Shown in pieces: positions 7,597-15,693 of a stretch of 64,000 nt of DNA. A program made the position numbers and the translations under genes. Each line of letters starts with the position of its first letter. Position 1 is the stretch's first letter. The notes below the pieces were generated by a model, which worked only from the letters and a program-made list of their open reading frames with translations, ran no database searches and was not told where the DNA came from. The DNA comes from Gammaproteobacteria bacterium (GTDB taxonomy: Bacteria; Pseudomonadota; Gammaproteobacteria; Steroidobacterales; Steroidobacteraceae): positions 1 to 64,000 of the forward strand of contig JAQGOE010000156.1 of the NCBI GenBank assembly GCA_028293725.1. Reading direction: 5' to 3'.

Positions 7597-9681
7597 CTAG
7601 TGATCGATGCCTCCTCGAACCGATAGCCCGTCGAGGCGGCTGACAGCGATGCCGTGTCGTTTCAACTTCCGGTATAAAGAATTGCGGCTGATCCCGAGTT
7701 GCTTTGCCGTGTGGCAGAGGTTGCCGCGACTGGCGCGAATGGCGCTCAGGAGGGTTTCCCGCTCGGCGTGCGCCAGAGGGTCGGATGGCGGTGTTATATG
7801 TCCACTGCCAGCGGCGGTGGCGCGAGATCTTACTCCCAGGCTCAATTGTGCGGGCAGATCGCACAGCCGAATCACCTTGTGGTCACAAATCGCAAACGCG
7901 CTGCGGATCACATTGCGCAGCTCCCTGATGTTGCCCGGCCAGACGTGCTCCGTCAGGCGCTCGAGGGCTGCCGCGTCGATGGATTCCGCGTCTGCCTCGC
8001 CGCTCTCTTCGGCCAGAAAGCGGCGGATCAACACGTCCTTGTCGGTTCGTGCTGCAAGCGCCGGCAGCTCCAGCATGATGCCGTTCAGCCGGTAATAGAG
8101 ATCTTCACGAAATTCGCCCGCGGCAAGCAACTCGCGCAGGTCCTGATTCGAAGCGCAGATCACGCGCAGGTCGACCGGAATGCCGGCGTCCGCTCCCAGC
8201 GGGATCACCTCCTGCTCTTCCAGCACACGCAACAGGCGGGTCTGCAAGAGCAGCGGCATATCACCGATCTCGTCGAGGAACAGCGTACCCCCGGAGGACT
8301 GCACGATCTTGCCTTTGCGGCCCTCTTTTTTGGCGCCGGTGAAGGCACCCGGCCCGTAGCCGAACAACTCGCTCTCGATCAACGTTTCCGGGAGAGCCGC
8401 GCAATTCACCGCCACAAAAGGGTAGGACGCTCTAGGGCTGGCTGCGTGCAGCGCGCGCGCGAAGCACTCTTTGCCCGAGCCGGTGGGCCCTTGAATCAGA
8501 ACAGGGAGCGTCGAATCGGCGACGCGGGACGCTTTGCGGACGAGGTTCGCCATGTTGGCGTCGTTGCCAGCCAACTCGTCGAAGGTGAGGATGCGATTCG
8601 CGCGCGAAAATGGCGCGGACCGCGCATGGGGTTTGGTCGTCGCAGGCGATGAGGGGCTGGTGCTGATCGAAGCGGCTGCCTGCGTGGCTCGCACCGGGCG
8701 GACTGCCGATGCTTGAACTACTGGCGCATGGCTCGGCGGCGAACCACCGATATGCAGGCTTGCGAAGTAGCGACGCCCCAGGCTCGCGTCCCGCACCGGC
8801 CACAACGCCTGGCGCGCGAGCGACGCGGGAGCGAGCAGATCCTCGATGCGCATGTCGAAGATCTCATCAAACGTCCGTCCGACGAGATCGTGCCGGCCCC
8901 GCGTCGCCAGCAGCCGTACCGCCATCGCGTCCGCCGCGATGACGGTACCATCCATTGCCAGCGCCAGCGAACCGTCATGCAGGAGGTTGACGAGCTCCGG
9001 CCTTGCGTGGAATCTAACAATGTTGGCTGTGTGGTGATGCTGCAGGAAAATGCACTTCTCGATGAGCTGCGCTGACATGTTGACCAGCGCCATGGTATGC
9101 GCCTGGCTGGCGCGCGTGTCACGCGCGTCCACGGTCGACGCATCGAGAACAGCCAGCAGAGAGCCTGACGGATCGTGTATAGGAGCTCCCGAACACGATA
9201 ATCCGATGTGACGCGCCCGGAAGTGCTCGGTTCGGTGCACGGTCACGGGGCGGTCGACGCTGATACACGTACCGATGCCGTTGGTTCCTTCGTGCAACTC
9301 GCTCCAATCGGCGCCAATGAGCAGCCCCGCTGAGCGGAATAGGCTCTTCAGTGTGGAGTCGATTTTTTCGCAGAGAATGACGCCACTGGCATCCGTCAAC
9401 AGTAAAGCGTAGCCGGATCCCGAGATCTGGTCGTACAGAGAATCCATTTCGGCGGAGGCGATCTGGATGAGTTGCTCATGTTGGACCTGGCGGCCGCGCA
9501 GGTCGCCGCTGCTGATGACCGCCGGGGAGTAGATGCGCACCGGGTCGAGTGAATAGTCGCGGACACAACGTCGCCATGAGTCGCCTATCGACTCGTTCAG
9601 GGCCGCGGGGCCCTCGGGCGCCATGCCTTGTGCCACGCGCAGAACCTGGTCCGCATGACGGACCACTGTCGGATCGGCCAT
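7597..9681 (-). CDS. AcoR-type sigma-54-dependent activator
   Basis: A 694-residue enhancer-binding protein. A GAF domain occupies about residues 75-215 and a PAS-like region about 225-310. The AAA+ domain starts near 375 with Walker A GPTGSGKE at about residue 397, the sigma-54 contact loop GAFTGA at about 444 and the Walker B segment GGTLFLDEIGD. A Fis-type helix-turn-helix follows at the C-terminus (TAKQLGISRNSLYRKLKRHG). The domain order is that of AcoR, the activator of acetoin or aldehyde catabolism. GAGGGGG 4-5 bases before ATG 9681 decides the start. It is divergent from an aldehyde dehydrogenase, the likely target, and a strong palindrome lies between them. Confidence 0.92.
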   Translation of the reverse strand: MADPTVVRHADQVLRVAQGMAPEGPAALNESIGDSWRRCVRDYSLDPVRIYSPAVISSGDLRGRQVQHEQLIQIASAEMDSLYDQISGSGYALLLTDASGVILCEKIDSTLKSLFRSAGLLIGADWSELHEGTNGIGTCISVDRPVTVHRTEHFRARHIGLSCSGAPIHDPSGSLLAVLDASTVDARDTRASQAHTMALVNMSAQLIEKCIFLQHHHTANIVRFHARPELVNLLHDGSLALAMDGTVIAADAMAVRLLATRGRHDLVGRTFDEIFDMRIEDLLAPASLARQALWPVRDASLGRRYFASLHIGGSPPSHAPVVQASAVRPVRATQAAASISTSPSSPATTKPHARSAPFSRANRILTFDELAGNDANMANLVRKASRVADSTLPVLIQGPTGSGKECFARALHAASPRASYPFVAVNCAALPETLIESELFGYGPGAFTGAKKEGRKGKIVQSSGGTLFLDEIGDMPLLLQTRLLRVLEEQEVIPLGADAGIPVDLRVICASNQDLRELLAAGEFREDLYYRLNGIMLELPALAARTDKDVLIRRFLAEESGEADAESIDAAALERLTEHVWPGNIRELRNVIRSAFAICDHKVIRLCDLPAQLSLGVRSRATAAGSGHITPPSDPLAHAERETLLSAIRASRGNLCHTAKQLGISRNSLYRKLKRHGIAVSRLDGLSVRGGIDH

Positions 9682-9785
9682 CAAACCCCCTCAGCGAAAC
9701 TCAGCCATCTCGCGCGTCCTCATCTTTACGCATGTGTGCGGGCATGGCAATTACGCTACGGGCGCGGGCGGTAACGTCGCAGGGA

Positions 9786-9811
9786 CAACTGCCACGCAGG
9801 CGTGACAGTTG
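9786..9811. promoter_or_regulatory. 24-of-26 palindromic operator candidate
   Basis: CAACTGCCACGC, a central AG, and GCGTGACAGTTG form an inverted repeat with 12-base arms and a single mismatched pair. It lies in the 350-base stretch between the AcoR-type gene (start 9681) and the aldehyde dehydrogenase (start 10032), about 105 bases from the first and 220 from the second. That is typical for an upstream activating sequence of a sigma-54 activator. An outer imperfect pair, GTCGCA near 9775 and TGCGAC near 9828, flanks it. Nothing else is recognisable in this stretch, including no correctly spaced GG/GC sigma-54 promoter. A stem-loop role in RNA is less likely, being so far from any stop codon. 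Confidence 0.6.
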
Positions 9812-10031
9812 ATCCGCCCGACTAAGGGTGTGCGACAGCACCTGGCCGCCATCTGCGCGGCCGCCGCCGAGCGTTCGGCCGTTACCTACCCCACTGATTT
9901 GGCTGGACAAACGGACTCCCGCGCCGCATTGCCACTGGCACATACCGCATTTGGTCCGTTCCTTGCTCGAACTCGCGCCCGGCAGGCCGCAACGCCGTGA
10001 GCCATGAAACCTTCCCGGTATGGAGCCCGCA

Positions 10032-11552
10032 ATGAACGCCCAAGTGAACGCGAACCCCGACCTGATCTCGCTCAATTCAAGAGTCCAGCAATTTATCTCT
10101 CAGCCCCGCAAGGTCCTCATCGACGGACGCTGGGTTGCCGCCAAGAGCGGCGAGACTTTCGATGTGTTCAACCCCGCCACGGGCCAGCGTATCGCCCGGG
10201 CTGCAGCTTGCGAGAAACCGGATGTGGACGCCGCGGTGGCCGCGGCCCGCAAAGCGTTCGACGAGGGGCCGTGGCCGCGAATGACGCCGTCCGAGCGCGG
10301 CAGGATCATCTGGAAGATCGGTGATCTCATCCTGGCGAACCTGGAGGAGTTGGCGCAGCTCGAGTCGCTCGATAACGGTAAGCCGATCGTAGTCGCGCGC
10401 GCCGCGGACGTGCCGCTGGCGGCGGATCTGTTCCACTACATGGCGGGCTGGGCGACCAAGATCGAGGGCAACACCATCTCGTTGTCGGTCCCTTACACAC
10501 CGGGAGCCGAGTATCACGCCTACACACGTAAGGAGCCGATCGGAGTCGTGGGGCAGATCATTCCTTGGAATTTCCCGCTGTTGATGGCGGCTTGGAAGCT
10601 CGGACCGGCGCTCGCGACGGGTTGTACGATTATCCTCAAGGTTGCCGAAGAGACGCCGCTCTCGGGGTTGCGGCTCGCCGAGTTGTGTCAGGAGGCGGGC
10701 ATTCCGGATGGCGTGGTGAATGTGCTCACCGGTTTCGGCGAGACTTGCGGTGCGCCGCTCGCCGCCCATCCGCAAGTGGACAAGGTTGCGTTCACGGGCT
10801 CGACCGAAGTCGGCAAGCTCATTGTGAAGGCTGCGGCAAACGATTTGAAGAAAGTCACACTCGAGCTCGGCGGTAAGTCACCCAACATCATTCTCGAGGA
10901 CGCCGACCTCGATAGCGCCATTCCGGGCGCTGCCAACGCGATCTTCTTCAACCAGGGGCAGTGCTGCTGCGCCGGGTCGCGCTTGTTCGTTCATCAGAAG
11001 CATTACGACAAGGTGGTCGAGGGCATCACGGAGTTCGCCAAGGGGATCCGCGTGGGGCCGGGCCTCGATACGCGCACGCAGATGGGGCCACTCGTTTCGC
11101 AGACCCAGCTCGAGCGAGTCTCCGGATTCCTGCGCTCTGGCGCTGACGAAGGGGCTAGGGCGCTGTGCGGTGGTCGGCAGGTGGAAGGCGCGGGCTACTT
11201 CGTAGAACCCACCGTGTTAGTGGATACGTCGAATGACATGAAGGTCTATCGCGAGGAGATCTTCGGGCCGGTCGTGACAGCGAGTCCGTTCAAGGATGCC
11301 GACGCGGACTTGTTGAGACGCGCGAACGATACGACATATGGACTCGCCGCGGGTATCTACACTCGGGACCTTGGCAAGGCTCACCGGATCGCCAACCGCC
11401 TGCGCGCGGGAACTGTCTGGATCAACTGCTACAACATTTTCGATGCGGCGTTGCCGTTCGGAGGTTACAAGCAGTCGGGCTGGGGACGCGAGATGGGACA
11501 CGACGCGCTCAATAACTACCTGGAGACGAAAGCGATCTGCGCCGGGTTGTAG
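10032..11552 (+). CDS. NAD(P)-dependent aldehyde dehydrogenase
   Basis: A 506-residue ALDH-superfamily enzyme that oxidises an aldehyde to the carboxylate. It carries the full set of family motifs: IIPWNFPLLMAAWKLGPALA, the nucleotide-binding FTGSTEVGK, the general-base segment VTLELGGKSPNI and the nucleophile segment FFNQGQCCCAGSR, in which Cys312 is at the catalytic position (flanked by Cys311 and Cys313). It is closest in pattern to betaine/phenylacetaldehyde-type class 1/2 ALDHs. GGAG seven bases upstream selects ATG 10032 over ATG 10020. It stands alone, divergent from the AcoR-type activator, and ends at a strong hairpin. The substrate is unknown; acetaldehyde or another short aldehyde would fit the regulator. 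Confidence 0.93.
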   Translation: MNAQVNANPDLISLNSRVQQFISQPRKVLIDGRWVAAKSGETFDVFNPATGQRIARAAACEKPDVDAAVAAARKAFDEGPWPRMTPSERGRIIWKIGDLILANLEELAQLESLDNGKPIVVARAADVPLAADLFHYMAGWATKIEGNTISLSVPYTPGAEYHAYTRKEPIGVVGQIIPWNFPLLMAAWKLGPALATGCTIILKVAEETPLSGLRLAELCQEAGIPDGVVNVLTGFGETCGAPLAAHPQVDKVAFTGSTEVGKLIVKAAANDLKKVTLELGGKSPNIILEDADLDSAIPGAANAIFFNQGQCCCAGSRLFVHQKHYDKVVEGITEFAKGIRVGPGLDTRTQMGPLVSQTQLERVSGFLRSGADEGARALCGGRQVEGAGYFVEPTVLVDTSNDMKVYREEIFGPVVTASPFKDADADLLRRANDTTYGLAAGIYTRDLGKAHRIANRLRAGTVWINCYNIFDAALPFGGYKQSGWGREMGHDALNNYLETKAICAGL

Positions 11553-11605
11553 GAGGACTCCGGCGTCTGCAGTTGCGGGCGCCTTGTAGGGACTGGGCTC
11601 TCTGT

Positions 11606-11634
11606 GTCGCGGGCGGCGTTCTACCGCCCGCGAC
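11606..11634. terminator. Bidirectional terminator hairpin
   Basis: GTCGCGGGCGG and CCGCCCGCGAC pair perfectly over 11 bases around the 7-base loop CGTTCTA. It is 53 bases past the aldehyde dehydrogenase stop. The TAG stop codon of the convergent VOC gene is formed inside the loop, so the hairpin covers the end of that gene too. There is no T-run, but stem quality and position between convergent genes favour a shared terminator. Confidence 0.65.
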
Positions 11635-13015
11635 CCGCAGGCTCGAACAGCTCGATGAACCCGCCCACATCCGGATCGCGTACCAGAACCGCTCGGCCTC
11701 CGTCTTTCAGCGTTACGACGCCGCCATCCGACACGACCTGCGCCCCCGCGCCCTTTACTCGTGAAAGGAGGGCGTCGATATCCTCGACCTCGAATCCAAC
11801 ATAGCCGACACTGATGTCGGAAATGCGGTAAGACGCAACGGCTTTCTTGCGATTCTGGAATTCGACCAACTCGAAATGCATGAGGGACCCGGGGTCCGCG
11901 GCTTCCGCGAACGACTCGTTATGGAACCGCAGGATGTTGCCGTGACCCCCGACGGCGGAATCGTAGAAGTCGCCTTGCAACCAGGGCGAGCTCGTCTCGG
12001 CCAGCCGGCCCCCGAGCAGGTTGCCGTAGAACGCTGTTTCCTTATCGGAGTCGAGAACGACCAGTCCCACGTGACTGAGTCCCGGTGGAATTGCCGGTCT
12101 CGCGGGGCGGCCGTCCTGCGCCGGTGTTGCCGGTCGCTGGTTGATGAGCTCGATGTCCAGACCGTCAGGATCGGTCATATAAGCTAGGCTGCCTTGGGTT
12201 TGCCCTGGAAAGGGAATGAGCTCGCCGCCCCACGAGCGCGCTCGCAGCGTCCCGCGGGCTTTCAACTGCGACCATACGACCTGTGCATCGGGGACCACGA
12301 TGCCAAAGTGACTGGCGCCTGGCTCCCAGGGGGTGTAGCCAGCCAGGTTGGCGCGCTTGATCCCCCGCAACTCGTACAGGTAAACCGCGAACGGCTTGCC
12401 CGAGACGTTGCTGTTGATCGTCAGTCTCGCTGAGCGGATTCGCGCGCCTTTGATGCCGTAAAGGTGGTTTAGCCCGTCGTCCCGTCGCCACGACGAATCG
12501 ATGCTCGGGTCGCGGCTGAATCCGAGCGTCTCGTAGAAGGGGATCGATTTGTCGAGGTCGGCGACCATGCGGCCGACGAAGGCGATGCCGACGATTTTTC
12601 CGTCGGAGGCCGGTGCTGGCGTCGTTTGGTTGTCCGCCACCGCGGCGGCTGGCTTCGTCGCCGCGCCGGGTGCGGCGCGCGTCGGAGCGGTCTGGCTGGC
12701 TTGAGTGGCACTGGTTGGTGCTCGCAATGCGCTGGTTGGCGCTTGCGTGGCGTTGGTTGCTGCTGACGTGGGTTCTGGGTCGGAGCGGGAAATATCGGGT
12801 CTTTCTGCGAGCGCGGGCTTCGGGATCGCGAGGATAGTGGCGCCGATCAGTGCGGCAGCCACCAAGGTGCCACGTGTGGCGCTAAGTGCCGCCCCGGGAA
12901 GCTGACCGAACCACCGGGCGAGCGACCTGTGTGGGGCACGGACGCTACACCGCGGGAGATGCCGGGTGATACAAAGCGATGCGTTGCGCGCGCTCGAGCA
13001 CATTCTTTTGTTCAT
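11621..13015 (-). CDS. Exported protein with two VOC (glyoxalase-fold) domains
   Basis: A 464-residue protein with a long N-terminus: about 50 basic residues, a hydrophobic stretch TLVAAALIGATILA near residues 50-63, an Ala cleavage region, and an Ala/Thr/Pro-rich linker to about 145. Two vicinal-oxygen-chelate modules follow. The first begins VGIAFVGRMVADLDKSIPFYETLGF (about residue 149), the second GLSHVGLVVLDSDKETAFYGNLLGG (about 312), and the protein ends with the VRDPDVGGFIELFEP strand. His/Glu positions suggest metal binding, but no specific enzyme (glyoxalase, dioxygenase) is indicated. GAGGGGG about 6 bases upstream supports ATG 13015. Export of a VOC protein is unusual. It is divergent from the SDR gene. 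Confidence 0.75.
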   Translation of the reverse strand: MNKRMCSSARNASLCITRHLPRCSVRAPHRSLARWFGQLPGAALSATRGTLVAAALIGATILAIPKPALAERPDISRSDPEPTSAATNATQAPTSALRAPTSATQASQTAPTRAAPGAATKPAAAVADNQTTPAPASDGKIVGIAFVGRMVADLDKSIPFYETLGFSRDPSIDSSWRRDDGLNHLYGIKGARIRSARLTINSNVSGKPFAVYLYELRGIKRANLAGYTPWEPGASHFGIVVPDAQVVWSQLKARGTLRARSWGGELIPFPGQTQGSLAYMTDPDGLDIELINQRPATPAQDGRPARPAIPPGLSHVGLVVLDSDKETAFYGNLLGGRLAETSSPWLQGDFYDSAVGGHGNILRFHNESFAEAADPGSLMHFELVEFQNRKKAVASYRISDISVGYVGFEVEDIDALLSRVKGAGAQVVSDGGVVTLKDGGRAVLVRDPDVGGFIELFEPAGRGR

Positions 13016-13196
13016 GCTTTCCCCCTCATCTTGAGCTTCGTTTCATTCTATTGTGCCCCCGTCGCCAGCGCCTGACGGGTTCCCGCGGCCACCACCGTCC
13101 GGTCATGAGTGCATCCTGTCATCAGCGGCGTCCGGGTCGATCCAGCGGCGTTATGCTAGGAGTCCATCACGCGTTTTTCTGACAGGAGCTCAAACC

Positions 13197-13934
13197 ATGC
13201 CTGACGTGCAACAGGGTAGTGTGCTGATTCTGGGTGTTGGGTCGCCACGGGGGCTTGGTGCCGCGGCGGCGCGCGTGTTCGCCGAGGCCGGCTTCCAGGT
13301 AGTCATCGCGGGGCGAAGTCAGGACAAGCTGCGCCAGGCCGCAGAGAGTATCGCCGCCGTCGGTAGGGCTCCTCATGTCGAGGTTGGCGATGTTTCCAAC
13401 GCGCGCGACGTTGCACGTTTTGTTGCTAGCGCTGAGTCGCTGGGCCCTCTGCAGGTCGCGATTCAAAATGCCGGCGGCAACCGCCCGTCGCCCTTCCTCA
13501 AAGTCACCTCCGAAGTGTTCGAAGAGCACTGGCGCGCCCATGCTTTGGCGGGTTTTCTGTTGGCGCAGGCGGTGCTTCCAAACATGCTCGCCCGGCGGAC
13601 GGGCACGATCATCTTTACAGGCGCCAGCGGAAGTCTGCGCGGTAGCGCCAACTTCTCACCCTTCGCCGCGGCCAAAGCGGCCCTTCGGATGACGGCACAG
13701 AGTGTCGCCCGCGAATTCGGGCCGCAGGGCATCCATGTCGCTCACGTTATTGTCGATGGAATCATCGACGGCGATCGCGCAAGAAGCGCCATGCCTGGTG
13801 TTGAAGCGCGCTTCGGCGAAGATGGCCTGTTGCATCCGGACGAAATCGCCAAAATGTACCTGATGTTGCATCGCCAACATCGCAGCGCGTGGACCCACGA
13901 GCTCGACCTGCGACCCTGGTCGGAGAAGTTCTAA
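13197..13934 (+). CDS. SDR-family protein lacking the catalytic tyrosine
   Basis: A 245-residue Rossmann-fold protein of the short-chain dehydrogenase/reductase superfamily. AGGAG eight bases before ATG 13197 sets the start. The N-terminal nucleotide site reads ILGVGSPRGLGAAAARVFAE, and QNAGGN is the structural Asn-Ala-Gly motif. The active-site serine segment (TGASGSLRGS) is present, but the YxxxK motif reads FAAAK: the tyrosine that donates the proton is phenylalanine. The segment GPQGIHVAHVIVDGIIDG matches a known SDR side-branch with this substitution. Oxidoreductase activity is therefore doubtful, and it may bind NAD(P)H or catalyse something else. It stands alone, divergent from the VOC gene. 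Confidence 0.85.
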   Translation: MPDVQQGSVLILGVGSPRGLGAAAARVFAEAGFQVVIAGRSQDKLRQAAESIAAVGRAPHVEVGDVSNARDVARFVASAESLGPLQVAIQNAGGNRPSPFLKVTSEVFEEHWRAHALAGFLLAQAVLPNMLARRTGTIIFTGASGSLRGSANFSPFAAAKAALRMTAQSVAREFGPQGIHVAHVIVDGIIDGDRARSAMPGVEARFGEDGLLHPDEIAKMYLMLHRQHRSAWTHELDLRPWSEKF

Positions 13935-13943
13935 CCTCGCCAC

Positions 13944-13978
13944 GTGTATCGCGCGTGCCGCCCCGCCGTGCGATACAC
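13944..13978 (+). terminator. Hairpin after the SDR gene
   Basis: GTGTATCGC and GCGATACAC form a perfect 9-base-pair stem with a 17-base loop, ten bases past the SDR stop codon. The pairing extends outward (ACGT with ACGT) if a two-base bulge is allowed. There is no T-tract. Confidence 0.45.
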
Positions 13979-14050
13979 ACGTCGTCGTCCCCGTGCCGCC
14001 ACACGCCTCAAAATACGCAGTACCTACAGACGTATATAGTCACGTCGTAA

Positions 14051-14260
14051 CAGAGAAAATTTGCACGATTTTCCCAAGCCGCCGACCTGAGTGCAAAGAT
14101 AGACACAACAGCCGCCGTTCATAACGCGAAGATAGATACGTCGATTGCCCGGCTGGACTCCAAGATGGAGAAGTCGATTGCTCAGACACGGATATGGACG
14201 TTGACGCTCATCGGCGGTTTCGCGATGAACCTTCTCGCGCATGCCCTCAAATGGATCTGA
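14051..14260 (+). pseudogene. Truncated coiled-coil/membrane-anchor gene remnant
   Basis: A 69-codon stretch open from just after TAA 14048 to TGA 14258 has no usable start codon near its beginning. It encodes a heptad-like region, AKIDTTAAVHNAKIDTSIAR then LDSKMEKSIAQTR, followed by one C-terminal membrane helix, WTLTLIGGFAMNLLAHALKW. This is how DUF1640/CCDC90-like bacterial proteins end: a KID.../LD...K coiled coil, then Q-T-R/K-x-W and a final helix. The N-terminal part of the gene is missing, so I read it as a decayed remnant. The rest of the 457-base gap between the SDR and DUF711 genes holds only the hairpin at 13944-13978; nothing else is recognisable. Confidence 0.5.
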
Positions 14261-14391
14261 TAAGGCATGAAGGGACGTCCGCACCGTGGTGGGTGGGGTG
14301 ACGGTCACTGAGGCGCGGGGAATGCAATGCCGCGAGCAACCGTGAACTGTGCTTCAATTGGGCGATACGAACCATCGCGGGAGTGGGCACA

Positions 14392-15642
14392 GTGAAGCGT
14401 CTAATACAAAAATCAATCGGCGCGCTGATGCTCGCCATCGTCGCGATGACCGCGGTGGCACAGGCGCCGCCGCCCTATACGAAGCCAAAAGTGCGGGCCA
14501 TCACTGCCTTCGTGCGTCTCGATCGTGCCACCTATGCGCAGCAGGTGGCCGAGACTCTCGCCGTCATCAGGGCGGCGAAAGGTGAGTTCGAAAAGCAGGG
14601 CTACGAGGTCGAGACTCTTCGTATTGTCACTCAGCCACTCGCCGAGCTCGTCAGTGGGCAGTCCGATGTCGAGGCGCTGAAGTTCCTGAGGGCCTTCGAC
14701 GACCTCTCCGCGAAAGAGAGTTTTCTCCCCAGCGTCGGACCCGCGATGATGCGCGACAGCGACGATCCGAAGACCATGCACCTGCTGGCGCAAATGCTCT
14801 CCACGCTGCCGAACATCAATGCCAATGCCATTATGGCCGGCGACGACGGCATCCACTGGAAGGTCATCCGGGAGACCGCGGCACTGATTCGCTACGTGAC
14901 CGATCACAGCGTTCACAGCCAGGGCAATTTCAACTTCACCGGCACGGCGATGCTCAAGCCGCTCGGGCCTTTCTATCCCGGTACGTTCCATACCGGCGCC
15001 GGGAAACAATTCTCACTGGGCTTCGAAGGCGCAAATGTAGTGCGAGAAGTTTTCGCGCGCACCCATGGCGATTTCAACGCCTCGGTAGCGGAGCTGACCA
15101 AACAGCTGACCGTGCACTCCAAGGTCGGCGAATCGGTCGGCGAGAAGGTTGCCGCTGCGACGGGCTGGGCCTTCATGGGCGTGGATCCCACGCCCGCACC
15201 CCTCGGCGACGTTTCTATCGGTACCGCGATGGAAACCTACACCGGAGCGAAGTTTGGCTCGAGTGGCACGATGACCGCGGCGCTGATCATCACCACCGCA
15301 GTCAAGGCCGTGCCTGTGAAACAGATCGGCTACTCCGGCCTGATGGTTCCCGTGATGGAAGACAAGGGGCTCGCGAAACGTTGGGCCGAGGGGACCTACA
15401 ACATAGACGATCTCCTAGCCTATTCGGCTGTTTGCGGCACGGGTCTCGATACCATTCCGCTGCCTGGTGATGTCTCCGAAGAGCAGATTGCCCGCATCCT
15501 GGGCGACGTCGCGTCGTTGGCTTGGAAGTGGCACAAGCCGCTTTCCGCGCGGCTCTTGCCCGTGAAGGGTATGAAGGCCGGTGCCACCACCGAGTTTGTC
15601 GACCAGTATTTGTTCAACACAACTGTGCACCCTCTGCCGTAA
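14392..15642 (+). CDS. DUF711 (UPF0210-type) protein with signal peptide
   Basis: A 416-residue protein starting at GTG 14392 with GGGAG eight bases upstream; an in-frame GTG at 14383 is possible. Residues 1-25 (MKRLIQKSIGALMLAIVAMT..AQA) are a Sec signal peptide. The rest matches the DUF711/UPF0210 family: RAITAFVRLD, the MMRDSDDP-like segment, the FHTGAGKQFSLGFEGANVVREVF segment, and the C-terminal PVMEDKGLAKRWAEGTYNIDDLLAYSAVCGTGLDTIPLPGDV. UPF0210 proteins are glycyl-radical-related in sequence and normally cytoplasmic, with unknown activity. This version should be periplasmic, which is odd. It is followed 51 bases later by the exported beta-helix gene on the same strand. Confidence 0.8.
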   Translation: MKRLIQKSIGALMLAIVAMTAVAQAPPPYTKPKVRAITAFVRLDRATYAQQVAETLAVIRAAKGEFEKQGYEVETLRIVTQPLAELVSGQSDVEALKFLRAFDDLSAKESFLPSVGPAMMRDSDDPKTMHLLAQMLSTLPNINANAIMAGDDGIHWKVIRETAALIRYVTDHSVHSQGNFNFTGTAMLKPLGPFYPGTFHTGAGKQFSLGFEGANVVREVFARTHGDFNASVAELTKQLTVHSKVGESVGEKVAAATGWAFMGVDPTPAPLGDVSIGTAMETYTGAKFGSSGTMTAALIITTAVKAVPVKQIGYSGLMVPVMEDKGLAKRWAEGTYNIDDLLAYSAVCGTGLDTIPLPGDVSEEQIARILGDVASLAWKWHKPLSARLLPVKGMKAGATTEFVDQYLFNTTVHPLP

Positions 15643-15693
15643 ACGACGAGGCACGCGGTCCAGGTTCGATCGATCGGGGAGGGGGGAGTCAGT

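Noticed and set aside
9936..9941. TGGCAC resembling the -24 element of a sigma-54 promoter before the aldehyde dehydrogenase
   Set aside because: The next GC lies 8 rather than 10 bases after the GG, so no correctly spaced -12 element exists.
15412..15418. CTCCTAG inside the DUF711 gene
   Set aside because: It is within coding sequence, lacks the flanking GGCC and YAA parts and has no GCGAAG at the right distance.
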